Below, piece after piece: positions 43,919-54,325 of a stretch of 64,000 nucleotides of DNA (its first letter is position 1; each line of letters opens with the position of its first letter). The DNA lies in contig JAKGHH010000002.1 in assembly GCA_022828595.1 (NCBI GenBank), positions 88,194,076 through 88,258,075 of the forward strand, given 5' to 3'. This DNA comes from Nelumbo lutea (lineage: Eukaryota > Streptophyta > Magnoliopsida > Proteales > Nelumbonaceae). A program made the position numbers and the translations under genes. Below the pieces are notes generated by a model that was not told where the DNA came from, did no database searches, and saw only the letters and a list, made by a program, of their open reading frames with translations.

Positions 43919-44290
43919 CTATATGGAGTTGGTTAGATGAATCATATCTTTCCATTTCAATCTGTTCTGTGCTATATCCATAATTAAATTATGGATGCTT
44001 ATATCATTTCTTAGCACTTGCACGCATGCCGTCTTTGTTCTGCCCCTTGCTCTTCTAGCCTCTTGAACTTGTAACAGATTGCTTCTTAACAGATTCTGTA
44101 GTTGGTCTTCAATGCACATGACCAAGCCATCTCAGTCGACTTTCTCTCATTTTATTACCTATTGGAGCTACTCCTTGGTTCCTTTGTATGACTTCATTTC
44201 TGATACTGTCCTTTCTACTTATAACACTCCTAGCTATTAGAGATGGTAATGTGAAGATTCTTCTCAGCTTCTCAAATCCAGTGTGTTGGG
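43919..44290 (-). pseudogene. RTE-type LINE C-terminal fragment, copy 2
   Basis: From right to left: DSIRNEVIQRNQGVAPIGNK, MRESRLRWLGHVH, then in another frame EARRARGRTKTACVQVLRND and MDIAQNRLKWKDMIHLTNSI, the end of an RTE-like ORF2. It parallels copy 1, but extends further in both directions. One frameshift lies near 44105. Confidence 0.75.
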
Positions 44291-44309
44291 AACTTGGTAA
44301 GAGCAAAAA

Positions 44310-44560
44310 TATTGATTTTAATTAAAGGGTTACCATTGCGGAAGGGGACTGTCAAGTGGTCAACAACTGGCTGAGATCAGAGAAATAAGTCCCATGGATC
44401 TTCAAATTTTTGGTTAGAGAAGCCAAAGCTAAGGCTGAAGACCTAAATGCCTTGGTCAGGTGCGCCCCAAAGATAGCAAGCAGCTTATCCATCATCTGGT
44501 GAGAACAGTAGTCAACAGAAATGTTATTGGTTGGGGAATTCCAGGACCTAGGTCTGATTT
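44310..44560 (+). pseudogene. LINE RNase H relic
   Basis: The + strand has short stretches similar to the C-terminal part of an RNase H domain: EGDCQVVNNWLRSE, VREAKAKAEDLNALVR in shifted frames, followed by a T-rich run at 44568-44586. It resembles the tails of L1-type LINEs but is too short for firm assignment. Confidence 0.4.
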
Positions 44561-45039
44561 ACAATTTTTTTTCTTTTTTTTTTTTCTTCTATCTGCTTTG
44601 GACAACTTAATGTTATTATATTGTACTTTGTCAACCATTTTTTTGATAAGTACTTTGTTGGCCTGTTTTTGTTATTTTGGTTTCTTTTCTAAATAATATT
44701 AATATAGTACTGTTGCTTATTGAAAAATGGAAATTCACTGCAAACAGCCTCTACCTTCTCTAACTGAACAGTTAGTACATAGATCTGATTATGTTTATGA
44801 TAAAACAGTTTTTGTTGGTTGCCTGAGGCTTTTTAGTATTTGGCTGAAGATATCATTATATTGTGTATTGCTTTCTTCCCTGCGATTGTATTGAAGTGAT
44901 AATTTTATTACTTGAATTAGATATTACATTTTCCTTATGATAGCCAATAGGATATTAGATGCTTCATTCTGAATTTGTTATCTTCTATATCTTGCATTCG
45001 TAAATATTAAATCTCTGATATACTTATTTGTTCTTGCAG
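44561..45039 (+). other. Host intron before exon C
   Basis: AT-rich sequence without recognisable repeat. It ends in a standard polypyrimidine tract and acceptor (TTGTTCTTGCAG, ending 45039). Confidence 0.6.
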
Positions 45040-45089
45040 GCTAGGAAGAACCTGTCCATGGAGTCAATTGACTCTTCTGGTGAAGAAGA
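45040..45089 (+). CDS. REN1: Host gene exon C: start of the coiled-coil region of REN1-like RhoGAP
   Basis: This 50-bp exon enters in phase 0 and leaves two bases into a codon. It encodes ARKNLSMESIDSSGEE plus GA. The motif K-N-L-S-M-E-S-I-D is, from memory, strongly conserved just before the coiled coil in plant REN1/PHGAP proteins. The acceptor is TTCTTGCAG at 45031-45039 and the donor GTATGT starts at 45090. The split glutamate codon is completed exactly by the first base of exon D 18.2 kb downstream, which is good evidence that the two belong together. Confidence 0.82.
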
Positions 45090-46268
45090 GTATGTTATCA
45101 CACTCTGACAACTGTTGCCCTGAAAATGTGTAACATTTATATTCTTATTTAACTAATATGGGGTAATGGTTCAGCAACATTTTGGAAGGTCCTTATTATG
45201 CAGATAGTATTTTCTAGAAACTAGGAGTTGTGGCATGACCACTGTCTTGTATCCTCTAATATATACGAGATATATCATGTGGTTAATGAAGTGTGGCATG
45301 ACCACTTCATTAACATTTTGGAAGGTCCTTATTATGCAGATAGCATTGTCTAGAAACTAGGAGTTGTGGCATGACCACTGTCTTGTATCCTCTAATATAT
45401 ATGAGATATATCATGTGGTTAATGAAGTGTTTAAGACTTCTGAACTTTGGCACTTGATCAGACATAATAGTTCTGAGGAAACTAGTGACATGAGATTCCC
45501 AGTAAAACATGGTACTAAAAATCAGTCCGCATCTTGATGTTTTCCATGCAACGTTTCCATTTCTCTACTGCCAGACATGCCATATAATTGCTGCAAGGAT
45601 GCACCTCTAAATCTTCTTTCCCCATCTTCTGAGGCCCTGAGCACCAACCCATCCAGCCAATCTAACAAGGAATGGGGGCACACCCAGCTAATGCTCACCA
45701 GCCTTTCAAAGAAACACCAACTCCTCCATACAGCAGGGCAATGGGTGGCAAGAGGTGTCCCCCACCTTATGATTGAACATCACACAGCTCAAGCTTCCAA
45801 GCTAAACCCTCTTCTACTCTGGTTATGCTTGATATGACATTTAACCATGCACTGATGTCCAACAAATGAAGGCTACATTGGTAGGAACACCTGGAACCCA
45901 AACTATCTTGCAAGGATGATTTGGATGCAGACCAATAGGCAGATTTTTAACACAATAATACCTCATAGAAAACACCAGATTTCTCCCATTTCCAGATTGG
46001 GCTTTCACTCTTGCAAGCAAGTCTCCCACATCTTGCAGCTCCCGTTTAAAAAAATATTTTTCAACTTGGGAACCGTGATCACTTTCTCATTTACCATTTC
46101 ATAACAGTCAGCTATACTGCAGTTTTCTGGGGACTGCAACGGTCAACATTGACCATGCTTGTCATTTCAACCAAGCTTTACTCTGCAAGCTACATAGTGG
46201 TTTTGTTGCTTATATTCTGTTCATTTTTCCATTATCATCAATGGATTTCAGCTATGGACATTACTTTT
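45090..46268 (+). other. Host intron after exon C, left of E8
   Basis: It begins with donor GTATGT. It contains a 136-bp tandem duplication (45178-45449) and otherwise no recognised gene or transposon. Confidence 0.6.
45178..45449. repeat. 136-bp tandem duplication in host intron
   Basis: The block beginning CATTTTGGAAGGTCCTTATT at 45178 recurs at 45314 and both continue through GGAGTTGTGGCATGACCACT to GTGGTTAATGAAGTG. The copies are nearly identical. Confidence 0.88.
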
Positions 46269-46462
46269 TGTAGAGATGATGGGCCGAATTGGCATAGTTT
46301 CTTTCTTTTATTTAAAGCACTGTTCATGACTTAGTTTGCTATTAGTGAGCCTTAGCAGCTATGGACATTACTTTTTGTAGAGATGATGGGCCGAATTGGC
46401 ATAGTTTCTTTCTTTTATTTAAAGCACTGTTCATGACTTTGTTTGTTATTAGTGGGCCTTAG
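46251..46462. repeat. 107-bp tandem duplication across the E8 5' boundary
   Basis: The block GCTATGGACATTACTTTTTG starts at 46251 and again at 46358. Each copy contains about 18 bp of flank followed by the first part of the E8 LTR (TGTAGAGATGATGGGCC at 46269 and 46376). The duplication therefore happened after E8 inserted. Confidence 0.88.
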
Positions 46463-46638
46463 TTATGGGCATGTTTCATTTTTATTATTACCTTTCATGT
46501 GCTGGCCACCCTACTAAGGGTATTCATGTAATTAATTGTATGCACATTATAATAAAAGATATTTTAAGGGGCTGAAGAGAGATTTGATTGTCTCTCTTCT
46601 TCCTTTTCTTCCTTTACTTCCTTTACTTCCTTTCTCTT
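46269..46638 (+). repeat. E8 5' LTR, first part
   Basis: It starts TGTAGAGATGATGGGCC and matches the 3' LTR at 62864 onwards (shared GGGTATTCATGTAATT, AAAGATATTTTA and GAGAGATTTGATTGTCT). The first part is tandemly duplicated. E7 interrupts it after CTCTT at 46634-46638. Confidence 0.82.
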
Positions 46639-46971
46639 AGATGTGAGTTTGTCCTTCAAATCTGATATAAAACTGATAAAAGAAATAAGGAAAAGTGAGA
46701 GAGAAAGAAAGGTTACAGCAGATTAGAAGAAGAGAAAGAAGAAGAGAGTTTGATGGATCTCTCTCCCTTCACTAATCTTTTATTAAACTTAATTAATCAT
46801 GCTAATTACAAGTCTGCCCTTTAACTGGGCGACCAGCAAAGCAGTAAGTTAAAAGAACTTAAATAGAGGTTAACCGGCCCATTAAGAAAAGGCCCATTAA
46901 CACATAAAATAAATATAACATTATTTAAGCGTAAAAGAATATTAGGACCCATTTGGCCCAGTCTCTCTACA
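46639..46971 (-). repeat. E7 3' LTR
   Basis: This 333-bp LTR starts AGATGTGAG and ends CTCTCTACA on the + strand, followed by the purine tract CTCCCCCTCAAG. Confidence 0.92.
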
Positions 46972-48295
46972 CTCCCCCTCAAGTTGAGCATAGATGTCAA
47001 TCATGCCCAGCTTGCTTATATAATGTGTCAGCTTTCCTTTTGGAACACCTTTGGTCAAAATATCAGTCAACTGCTCTTCTGAAGCAATAAATGGTAAGCA
47101 GACTTCCCCTAAAGCAACTTTCTCCCTTATGAAATGCCTATCAACCTCTATGTGCTTAGTTATGTCATGTTGAACATGATTATGCGTAATGTTGATAGTT
47201 GTTTGGCTGTCATAATAGAGCATCATCGGCTTTTCATAGTCAATACCCAAAAGTGATCTCAACCACAATAATTCAGACACTCCATATGCCATTGCCCTGT
47301 AATCTACTTCAGTTGAGGATTTGGCAACTATAGACTATTTCTAACTTCTCCATGAGACAATGTTCCCTGCCACCAAAGCACAATGTCCTTAGGTGGATCT
47401 CCTATCATCAATACACCCGGCCCAGTTAGCATCAATGTATGCCTTTAGCTTCATGTATCCATGCTTGGCAAACAGAATTCCTTTCCCTGGAATGCCTTTC
47501 AAGTAGCACAAAACTCCTTTTGCAGCTACTAAATGTGTATCTCTAGGAGAATGCATAAACTGACTAATAACACTTACTGCATAGGAAATATCTGGTCGAG
47601 TCATGCAAAGTTATAACAACTTCCCAAGCAGTCTTTAGAACACTCCCCTATCAATCAACAATTCACCATCAATAGTAGAAAGCTTATGGTTTAGGTCTAT
47701 AGGGGTGAAAGTCGGTTTAGCACCAAATTTACCACTCTCTACAGGGAGATCAAGAACATACTTGTGTTGAGAAAAGATACCATCCTTAGTTCTAGCAACT
47801 TCAATTCCCAAGAAGTATCTGAGATCCCCCAAATCTTTTATCTCAAATTCAGTGTTAAGAAATCTTTTGAGCTTAATCACTTCCTGAGTGTCATTACCAA
47901 TAACCACAATGTCATTAACATAAACAATTAGAAAAGTCACCAAAGAGTTCTCTTAACAAACAAAGTATGGTTAGATTGAGTCTGTGTATAATCAAAAGAA
48001 ACAAGGGCAACTCTGGATCTCTCAAATCGGGCTCTAGGGGGTTGTTTGAGACCACAAAGAGACTTCTTCAATTTGCACACATTTCCTTTCCATACACTCC
48101 CGTAGGTAAAGACATATAGACCTCTTCATGTAGGTCTCCATTCAAAAAGGCATTTTTAACATCAATCCAGTGAAGGGGCCAATCAAAAGTAGCAACTAGA
48201 GACAATAAAACTTGAACTGCAGTCATTTTAGCCACAGGAGCAAAAGTCTCAAGGTAATCAATACCATACATCTGAGTGTAACCCTTAGTAACCAA
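46942..48295 (-). pseudogene. E7 reverse transcriptase and RNase H
   Basis: From right to left: [20 protein letters not shown] and [19 protein letters not shown] (48068-48290), then VTFLIVYVNDIVVIGNDTQE (about 47880-47943), where the usual YVDD box reads YVND, and [20 protein letters not shown]. RNase H starts with YIDANWAGCIDDRRST (47389-47450) and continues at 46942-47292 with LYYDSQTTINITHNHVQHD and LTDILTKGVPKGKL. The first catalytic aspartate of the YVDD box is Asn and the RNase H C-D-N reads Y-D-S. Confidence 0.82.
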
Positions 48296-49640
48296 TCAAG
48301 CCTTAACCTCTCAATAGTGCCATCAAAATGATTTTTGATAGTGAATACCCATTTACAACCCACTAGTTCCTTCCCTTCAAGCAAGTCCAGGATATCCCAG
48401 GTATGGTTCTTATGCAAAGCATCTAGCTCAGTCATCATAGCATCCCTCCATTCAGGTTTAGACAAGGCTTTTGGTACAGTCCTAGGAATCACATAGGTAG
48501 AAATAGAGGCAAGAAAAGAATAATAAGTAGGAGATAGAAGGTTGTAGGACAAATGTTTAGAGATACAATGTGATGTACACTTCTGTTTGCCTTTGCGAAG
48601 GGCAATAAGAAGGTCAAGGTCTGGGAAGGTAGTAGGTGGGTCAAAGGAAGGTTGACCCGTTACCTCAGTAGTGATGGGAGGTGCAAGAAGCTCTGAGGAA
48701 GGAGTGGAAACAACATGCCCATGCTTGAATCTATCTTTGAGACCACCTTTGGAGAATAGGATGTGAGGAAAATATAGGAGGATGAGTTGGGGGAAGAGGG
48801 GGAGCAGGAAAATGTGAGGTAGACACAGTGGAAGGAGAGGCAATAGAAGAAGATGACTTGACAGAAGACTCAAAAGGAGCTAGAAGAGGAACAATTGGAG
48901 ACATAGCAAATGATTCCTCAGAATGCTCCCCCTCAGGAGGAATACCAAAGAAAGGAATAGACCCAGCAAAAGTGACATCCCTAGAGACAAAGCAGGTGCC
49001 ATGAACTGGATCAAAACAGCAATATCCCTTCTGTGTGGAGGCATATCCTAGAAAAATGCACTTATGTGCCTTGGGCTTAAATTTGTCTCTATTGATTATG
49101 AACATGTACATAGCAAGTGCACCCAAAAACTCTAAGAGGAGGAGAAAAGAGATCCTCATCCGAAAAAAGAAGGCAAAACGGGGTCTTGAAACCCAGAACT
49201 TGGGAAGGCATATGATTAATCAAAAAAGTGGTAGTAAGGACAACATCCCCCTAAAATTTAATCGGAACATGAGATGCAAAAAGGAGGCATCTAGCAACCT
49301 CAACCACATGGCGGTTCTTCCTTTCTGCTACTCCATTCTGTTGTGAAGTGTAGGAACAAGAACTCTAATGAATAACCCCAAAGGTCTCAAAGTAGGATGA
49401 GAGGTTCTTCTCAAAATATTCCTTATTATTATCAGAACGGAATATTTTGATCAGGGTGTTAAACTGGGAAAGGATAAGTTCATTAAGTTTTTGCATAATA
49501 GTTGGTACTTCATCCCGGGATCTCATGAGATAAATTCAAGTATAGCGAGAATAATCATTAATAAAGAGAATTAGATCTTTTATTGCTTACTGAATAAGAA
49601 TGTCTACAATGCTTCACAAGCTCACAAGACTCACAATGAA
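48223..49640 (-). pseudogene. E7 integrase, linker and RT N-terminus
   Basis: From right to left: degraded integrase core near 49330-49450, then KFKPKAHKCIFLGYASTQKG and YCCFDPVHGTCFVSRDVTF (48960-49110), the proline-rich linker, and IALRKGKQKCTSHCISKHLS with [20 protein letters not shown] (48330-48640). Part of the integrase zinc-binding region lies near 49600-49640 (CESCELVKHC equivalent). Frames change at least four times. Confidence 0.78.
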
Positions 49641-51348
49641 GACTCGATAAAGATATTTTCTTAAACATATCAGGAAACAAATGACTCAAAGCAGGAAAAG
49701 GTAAATGACCAAACTATAAATGACATAACATGACTCTATCAATAGACTCTGACAAAACAGACTCCAAAGCAATTCCATTAGGTGGTCCAAGGCTCCTATC
49801 AGGTGTGTCCAACAAGTATATTCCATTCGCCTCATGGCCACTCCCAATTGTCCTCTAGATTTCAGATCCTGAAAAACGCAATGGGTAGGAAAAAAAGTTA
49901 TGCTACAGTTCATGGATTTAGTCAAGCAACTAACAGATAAACGGTTGGTATTAAGCTTGGGGACATTAAGGACAAAGGATAAAACAAGGGTGTCAGAGGC
50001 CTTGATATCTTCTTTGCCATAGATGGGAGCAAGAGACCCATCTTCAAGGGATGTCTTCTCTCTACTAGAGAGGAGCTGATATGAACAAAAGAGGTTAGAT
50101 AATCCAAGGGATTTTATGATTACCTGAAATTGTAGCATGATTTGTAGATGCACAAGTACCTGAGTGAGCAAATGAGGATGGTGAGGTGTTGCCTGAAGGG
50201 TTGGATGCTAAAACAGTGGTCTCCAAGTGATTAAGGAACCTCTCTACTTTTCAAACTCTACCTTTACTGCTGCCAGCTGCTCCATAGCTGATCTTTCTTT
50301 ACTTTCCTTGTTTCCACTCTCAAACATTGTGGCAACATTAGCATTCTTAGGCTTCCCAATCTGACCATTCTTCTTAAAGTTGTTATTGTTGTTGTTCCAA
50401 GACCTATCCGGGAGAAGATTTGGATGAAGTTTCCAACAAGTGTCCTTAATATGCTTTAGCTTCTTGCAATATTCACATATCACTTCCTTCTTCTCAGTCG
50501 GTCCCTTTGGCTTTATTCCAGCATGTGCAAACTATTACGTAGATGGTCCCTGTAACTGCACTTTGCCTACTCTCTTCACTACTTACCATGGCATATGCTT
50601 TAGCTTCTTGCAATATTCAGATATCACTTCCTTCTTCTCAATCTGCCCCTTTGGCTTTATTCCAGCATGTGCAAACTGTTATGTAGATGGTCCCTGTAAC
50701 TGCACTTCGCCTACTCTCTTCACTACTTACCATGGCATATGCTTGAGCCAAAGTGACCTCATCTTTGGTCAGGATGTTCCACCTAGTAATGTCGAACTCA
50801 GGGTTAAGTCATGTGAGAAACTCAAACACCCTGTTTCGTTCCACCAGTTTTCTAAATGTCTCTGCATCTTTAGTGCTCTCCCACACAACTGTCTCCATAA
50901 TATCAATTTCCTGCCATAGTGATTTCACATTTCAGCATGGAGTAGTAAATTGCTACACTCTCACATCACTCTTCAACTTATAGGCTCTTGCAACATTTAA
51001 CTTTTGTGAATAAGTTTATGTAACATTGTCCCAAATCTCTTTGGTTGAGGTCATCCAGAGTTAATGCTAACTTATATGGGTCTGCATAGAGTTGACCAAC
51101 CACCCAATCATTGTGTAGTTCTCCTGCATCCATTTCTCAAGTGCAAGGTTTGTCTTTGCAGGTTTCACCTTACTACCTGTGAGATACCCTAGTTTACCTC
51201 TACTGCAAACATAATTCTGTATAAATTGCACCTAGGCTAGATAATTGATTCCATCTAATTTAATTGTGGCCACACCAGTCAAAAAGGAATCTATGGGACC
51301 AACCTCGGATATCGGCATCTGTTTCATTACATTTCCAAATTGCTCCAT
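49641..51348 (-). pseudogene. E7 gag, zinc knuckle and protease region
   Basis: Gag starts at the ATG complementary to 51346-51348 and carries the block equivalent to VATIKLDGINYLA. The rest of the capsid lies at 50750-51250. The zinc knuckle CEYCKKLKHIKDTCWKLHPN lies at 50430-50483, and a 144-bp duplication inserts a second copy of its left part. The protease region (49922-50171) has lost its D-S-G segment: related copies have it between GNLK and LFCS, where this copy shows a deletion, while SLAPIYGKEDIKASDTLVLS and LNVPKLNTNRLSVSCLTK remain. Many stops. Confidence 0.75.
50451..50738. repeat. 144-bp tandem duplication in E7 gag/zinc-knuckle region
   Basis: The block ATGCTTTAGCTTCTTGCAAT starts at 50451 and recurs at 50595. 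Both run through GCATGTGCAAACT and GATGGTCCCTGTAACTGCAC to TACCATGGCAT. The copies differ at about eight positions. Confidence 0.9.
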
Positions 51349-51802
51349 TGATCAAACGAAAATAAAAAAACTAGTTTTTCAATCTCTATGGACCTAACCG
51401 AGGTCAGTATAGTACCTGAAGATTAAAAAACTAGGGTTTCACTGCACCCAACTATCGGGGAGGAAGAGAGAAGAAGCAGCCGCTCTTACCAGAGCTTCCC
51501 AACCTCCTTCAAATCTCAACCGCACACTTCTAGGGATCAAAATACACCTCCCAAGCCCAGAGCTTCTCACCCAATCTTTCTCCTTAACCTGTAACTTGAA
51601 ATCTCTCTAGTTGGCTAGGGGTTTGGGCATAAAAAAATACAGCTTCAATTCCTGGCAATTTTCGGCCAGATTATAACTCTCTAAACCTTCTACCAATTAG
51701 GCAAATAGTCCTTTGACTGATCAGCAACTTATCTCTCCATACACTCTTCTAATTGAAGGGTGCATGGGAAAAAAAAAGAAAAAGAAAAGTGGAGGAAGAA
51801 TT
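51349..51802 (-). other. E7 untranslated leader
   Basis: 454 bp between primer site and gag ATG; no open frame and no long repeat recognised. Confidence 0.55.
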
Positions 51803-51814
51803 GCTCTGATACCA
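51803..51814 (-). other. E7 primer binding site
   Basis: Minus-strand TGGTATCAGAGC abutting the LTR at 51815; complement of initiator methionine tRNA 3' end. Confidence 0.92.
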
Positions 51815-52157
51815 AGATGTGAGTCTGTCCTTCAAATCTAATATAAAAATGATAAAAGAAATAAGGAAAAGTGGTAGAGAAAGAAAGGTTACAGCAGAAT
51901 AGAAGAAGAAGATGGAGAAGAGAAAGAAGAGAGTTCAACGGATATCTCTCTCCCTTCACTAGTCTTTTATTAAACTTAATTAATCATGCTAATTACAAGT
52001 CTGCCCTTTAAGTGGGCGGCCAGCAAAGCAGTAACTTAAAATAACTTAAAAAGAGGTTAACATGCCCATTAAGAAAAGGCCCATTAACACATAAAACAGA
52101 TATAACATAACTTAAACATAAAAGAAATATTAGGGCCATTGTGCCCAGTCTCTCTAC
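51815..52157 (-). repeat. E7 5' LTR
   Basis: This 343-bp LTR pairs with 46639-46971. It is followed by the target duplication CTCTT (52158-52162), after which the E8 LTR resumes. Confidence 0.92.
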
Positions 52158-52162
52158 ACTCT

Positions 52163-52244
52163 TCCATCTTCTTCTAAACTTTCTTTCGTCCATCTTCTTC
52201 CTTTTGCTGCTTTATTTTCAGATTTATACAGGTGGGGTTCACAA
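52163..52244 (+). repeat. E8 5' LTR, second part
   Basis: After the E7 insertion the LTR continues CCATCTTCTTC...TTTATTTTCAGATTTATACAGG and ends GTTCACAA, matching the 3' LTR end at about 63161. A degraded primer site, TTGGTAGTAGAG, follows at 52246. Confidence 0.75.
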
Positions 52245-53148
52245 GTTGGTAGTAGAGAAAGGTTCCTACCTTCTTCCTTTTTTTTCTCTCTTCTAGACCC
52301 ATACACAATGTATAGGTGCAGTTTGATTATACTTGGAGAGGTTTCTCGAGCCTAAGGTAGAAGCGGCTAAAATATCTCTCATTCTCCTGGGTTGTCGGGT
52401 TCGGTGAAATCCTATTTTTGTCTAAAAGAAAGGCAGTTTTGGCCTAGGGCAGTGATCCAGACAAGAAACACCCTAATCTTATCTTTATTTTAGTTTGTTT
52501 CTATTTAGCCAATAAAACAAGCTAGAGGTGAGATTAGATGGAACTAATTCTTTGGTGTGATCTCAATCAATTAAGATCCATGTCTATAGTGGAGGGCAAT
52601 GGGTGTACATCACTAGCAGTAAGAAGCAACCTATGGAGGATGACCCTACCTATGAAAGGTGGATGTAGGAAAACTATACAGTTGTAGGTTGGTTAGTGAG
52701 TTCCATGCAACTTCATATCAGTTAACATTATTTGTGCATGGATATTGTAAAGGAGGTGTGTGATGGTGTCACAAAGACCTATTCCCAGAAATTGAATGTT
52801 GCTAGGGCTAAAAAAATGTTGTCAATAATCTTAGACCGGGGGAGAAGCCTTTAGCTGTTTAATTTTATATGTTGAACGGTAGGAGATTGGTTTGATTGAA
52901 ATTGTCGTGTGGGGGTGCAATACAGATGTTGAGACTCATAAGAAGCTAAGGGTTACCAATGAGAAAAAGATGTGGTGGGTGATTATTGCAAGAAAAAACA
53001 CATGATGGATACTATTGGAAGTTACATCCAGAGTTTATACCTCTTAAATTCAAGAATAATAATAATAATGGTGGGAAGAATGGAAGTGGGAAAGGTGGAA
53101 ATGCCAATGTAGCCACCTCTTCTGAGGTTGGGAAAAGGTCTAGTGATG
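52245..53148 (+). pseudogene. E8 leader and gag relic
   Basis: After about 300 bp of leader, gag is recognisable by similarity only: SSKKQPMEDDPTYERWM, ENYTVVGWLVSSMQLHIS, VTKTYSQKLNVARA at about 52600-52810, then a knuckle remnant with only partial cysteines (DYCKKKHMM, 52981) and a WKLHPEFIPLKFKN tail (53016-53060). Stops occur throughout. Confidence 0.75.
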
Positions 53149-53208
53149 GCGAACGCCTTGCCTTGTGCCTCACCTTGGGTGCAAAATTGCGCTTGTGCTT
53201 TTAAACCA
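53149..53208. other. 60-bp insertion between 9-bp direct repeats
   Basis: CTAGTGATG occurs at 53140-53148 and 53209-53217. Between them lies a 60-bp CGCCTTGCC-type sequence unlike the surrounding E8. To the left is the E8 post-knuckle region and to the right the end of integrase, so the repeats also sit at an internal deletion junction. Confidence 0.55.
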
Positions 53209-54062
53209 CTAGTGATGTTTATCCTATTCCTTTGTGTGCCTTTGGTTACACATATTATGTCCATATTCCCTGCTCTTAGAGACATAAATTTGAACCCAAG
53301 ACTTGAAAATGTATTTTCTAAGGCTATGTTTGGTTTGAAGGAAAAAGTAGGGAAAGGAAAGGAAAGACAGGGAAATCTATATAAGGTTTGTAAAGGTTTC
53401 CCTACCTTTCCCTGCATTTTCCTTCAAACCAAACATAACTTAAGGGTATGCCTCCACATATAAATGTTTTTGTTGTTTTGGTCATTCTCTTGAGGGGAAG
53501 CATTCCATTGAGTTTTTTGCTTCTCCATATCCTCTACCATCTCCTGTTGACTCTAGTGTTGAATCCTCTACAACACCCTTTATTCCTCTATTGCACCCCT
53601 ACTCCACCACCTATTGGTCATATTTTCACTATTCATCCTATTGTTTAGAAGTGGTACCAAAGGAAAAGGCTACAACATGAACAAGTTGTTCTCCCATCTA
53701 CAATTGAACCTTGGGCATTCCTATTTCTTGAAGAGAGGGCATGTCCTTTACCACCTTTTCTAGTACCTTCCTAGACCTTGACCTACCTATTGCTATGAGG
53801 AGAGCCAAGAGAAAATGTACAACTCATTGTGTATCAAAACACCCTTCTTATAGTCTATTGTCACCTTAATACTATTCCTTCTTAGCCTCTATTTCCTCTC
53901 AACCTATACCCAAGTTGGTTATAGAGGCCTTATCCAAGCCAAAATGGAAGGAGGCTACGAGAACTAAAATAGAAGCACTTTGCAAAAATACTACATGGGA
54001 TATTGTAGACTTGGCTATTGGGAAGGAACAATGGAATGTAAATGGATGTTCACCATCAACTA
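53209..54062 (+). pseudogene. E8 integrase end, linker and RT N-terminus
   Basis: Similarity runs through YVHIPC, then KFEPKT (interrupted by the MITE at 53322-53440), GYAST, a proline-rich linker with LDLDLPIAMRRAKRKC-like sequence (53770-53830) and the RT start GKEQWNVNGCSPSTM-like region around 54030. It is cut by E9 at 54062 within the F-T-I-x-Y block. Confidence 0.7.
53322..53440. mobile_element. 119-bp Tourist-like MITE
   Basis: Ends GGCTATGTTTGGTTTGAAGG at the left and, on the other strand from the right, AGTTATGTTTGGTTTGAAGG, an inverted repeat of about 24 bp. Flanked by TAA on both sides (53319-53321 and 53441-53443), the 3-bp duplication of PIF/Harbinger elements. The element splits a conserved integrase-linker motif of E8. 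Confidence 0.85.
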
Positions 54063-54325
54063 TGCAGAAAACTGAAGAGAGGAGAGCTTGAGAGTTCGGC
54101 AATGAGGGTCTGAGAATGAGAGTTTCGAACCTTCTCTCTCTCAGCACCCTAACACTATTTTATTAAGATATATTTGAATAATTACAAGGAGGCCCTTAGT
54201 TGGGCAAGAATTTACAAAGAACTTAATATAGACAAGATGGGTCCAAAATAAGGCCCATTACAGAAAAACATAAATAACAAGAAAGAATAAACAACCTATG
54301 GGCCATTCGGCCCATCTTCTCTACA
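54063..54325 (-). repeat. E9 3' LTR
   Basis: 263-bp LTR, TGCAGAAAACTG to CTTCTCTACA on the + strand, followed by purine tract CTCCCCCTCAAGC. Confidence 0.93.

Larger units (their letters stand above)
46639..52157 (-). mobile_element. E7: Copia element inserted in the E8 5' LTR
   Basis: E7 is 5519 bp, with LTRs at 46639-46971 (333 bp) and 51815-52157 (343 bp), about 91-92% identical by eye. The target duplication CTCTT lies at 46634-46638 and 52158-52162. The primer site is 51803-51814 and the purine tract starts at 46972. Order on the minus strand: gag, zinc knuckle, protease, integrase, RT, RNase H, all with numerous frameshifts. The duplication fixes the LTR ends as TG...CT on the minus strand. 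Confidence 0.92.
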
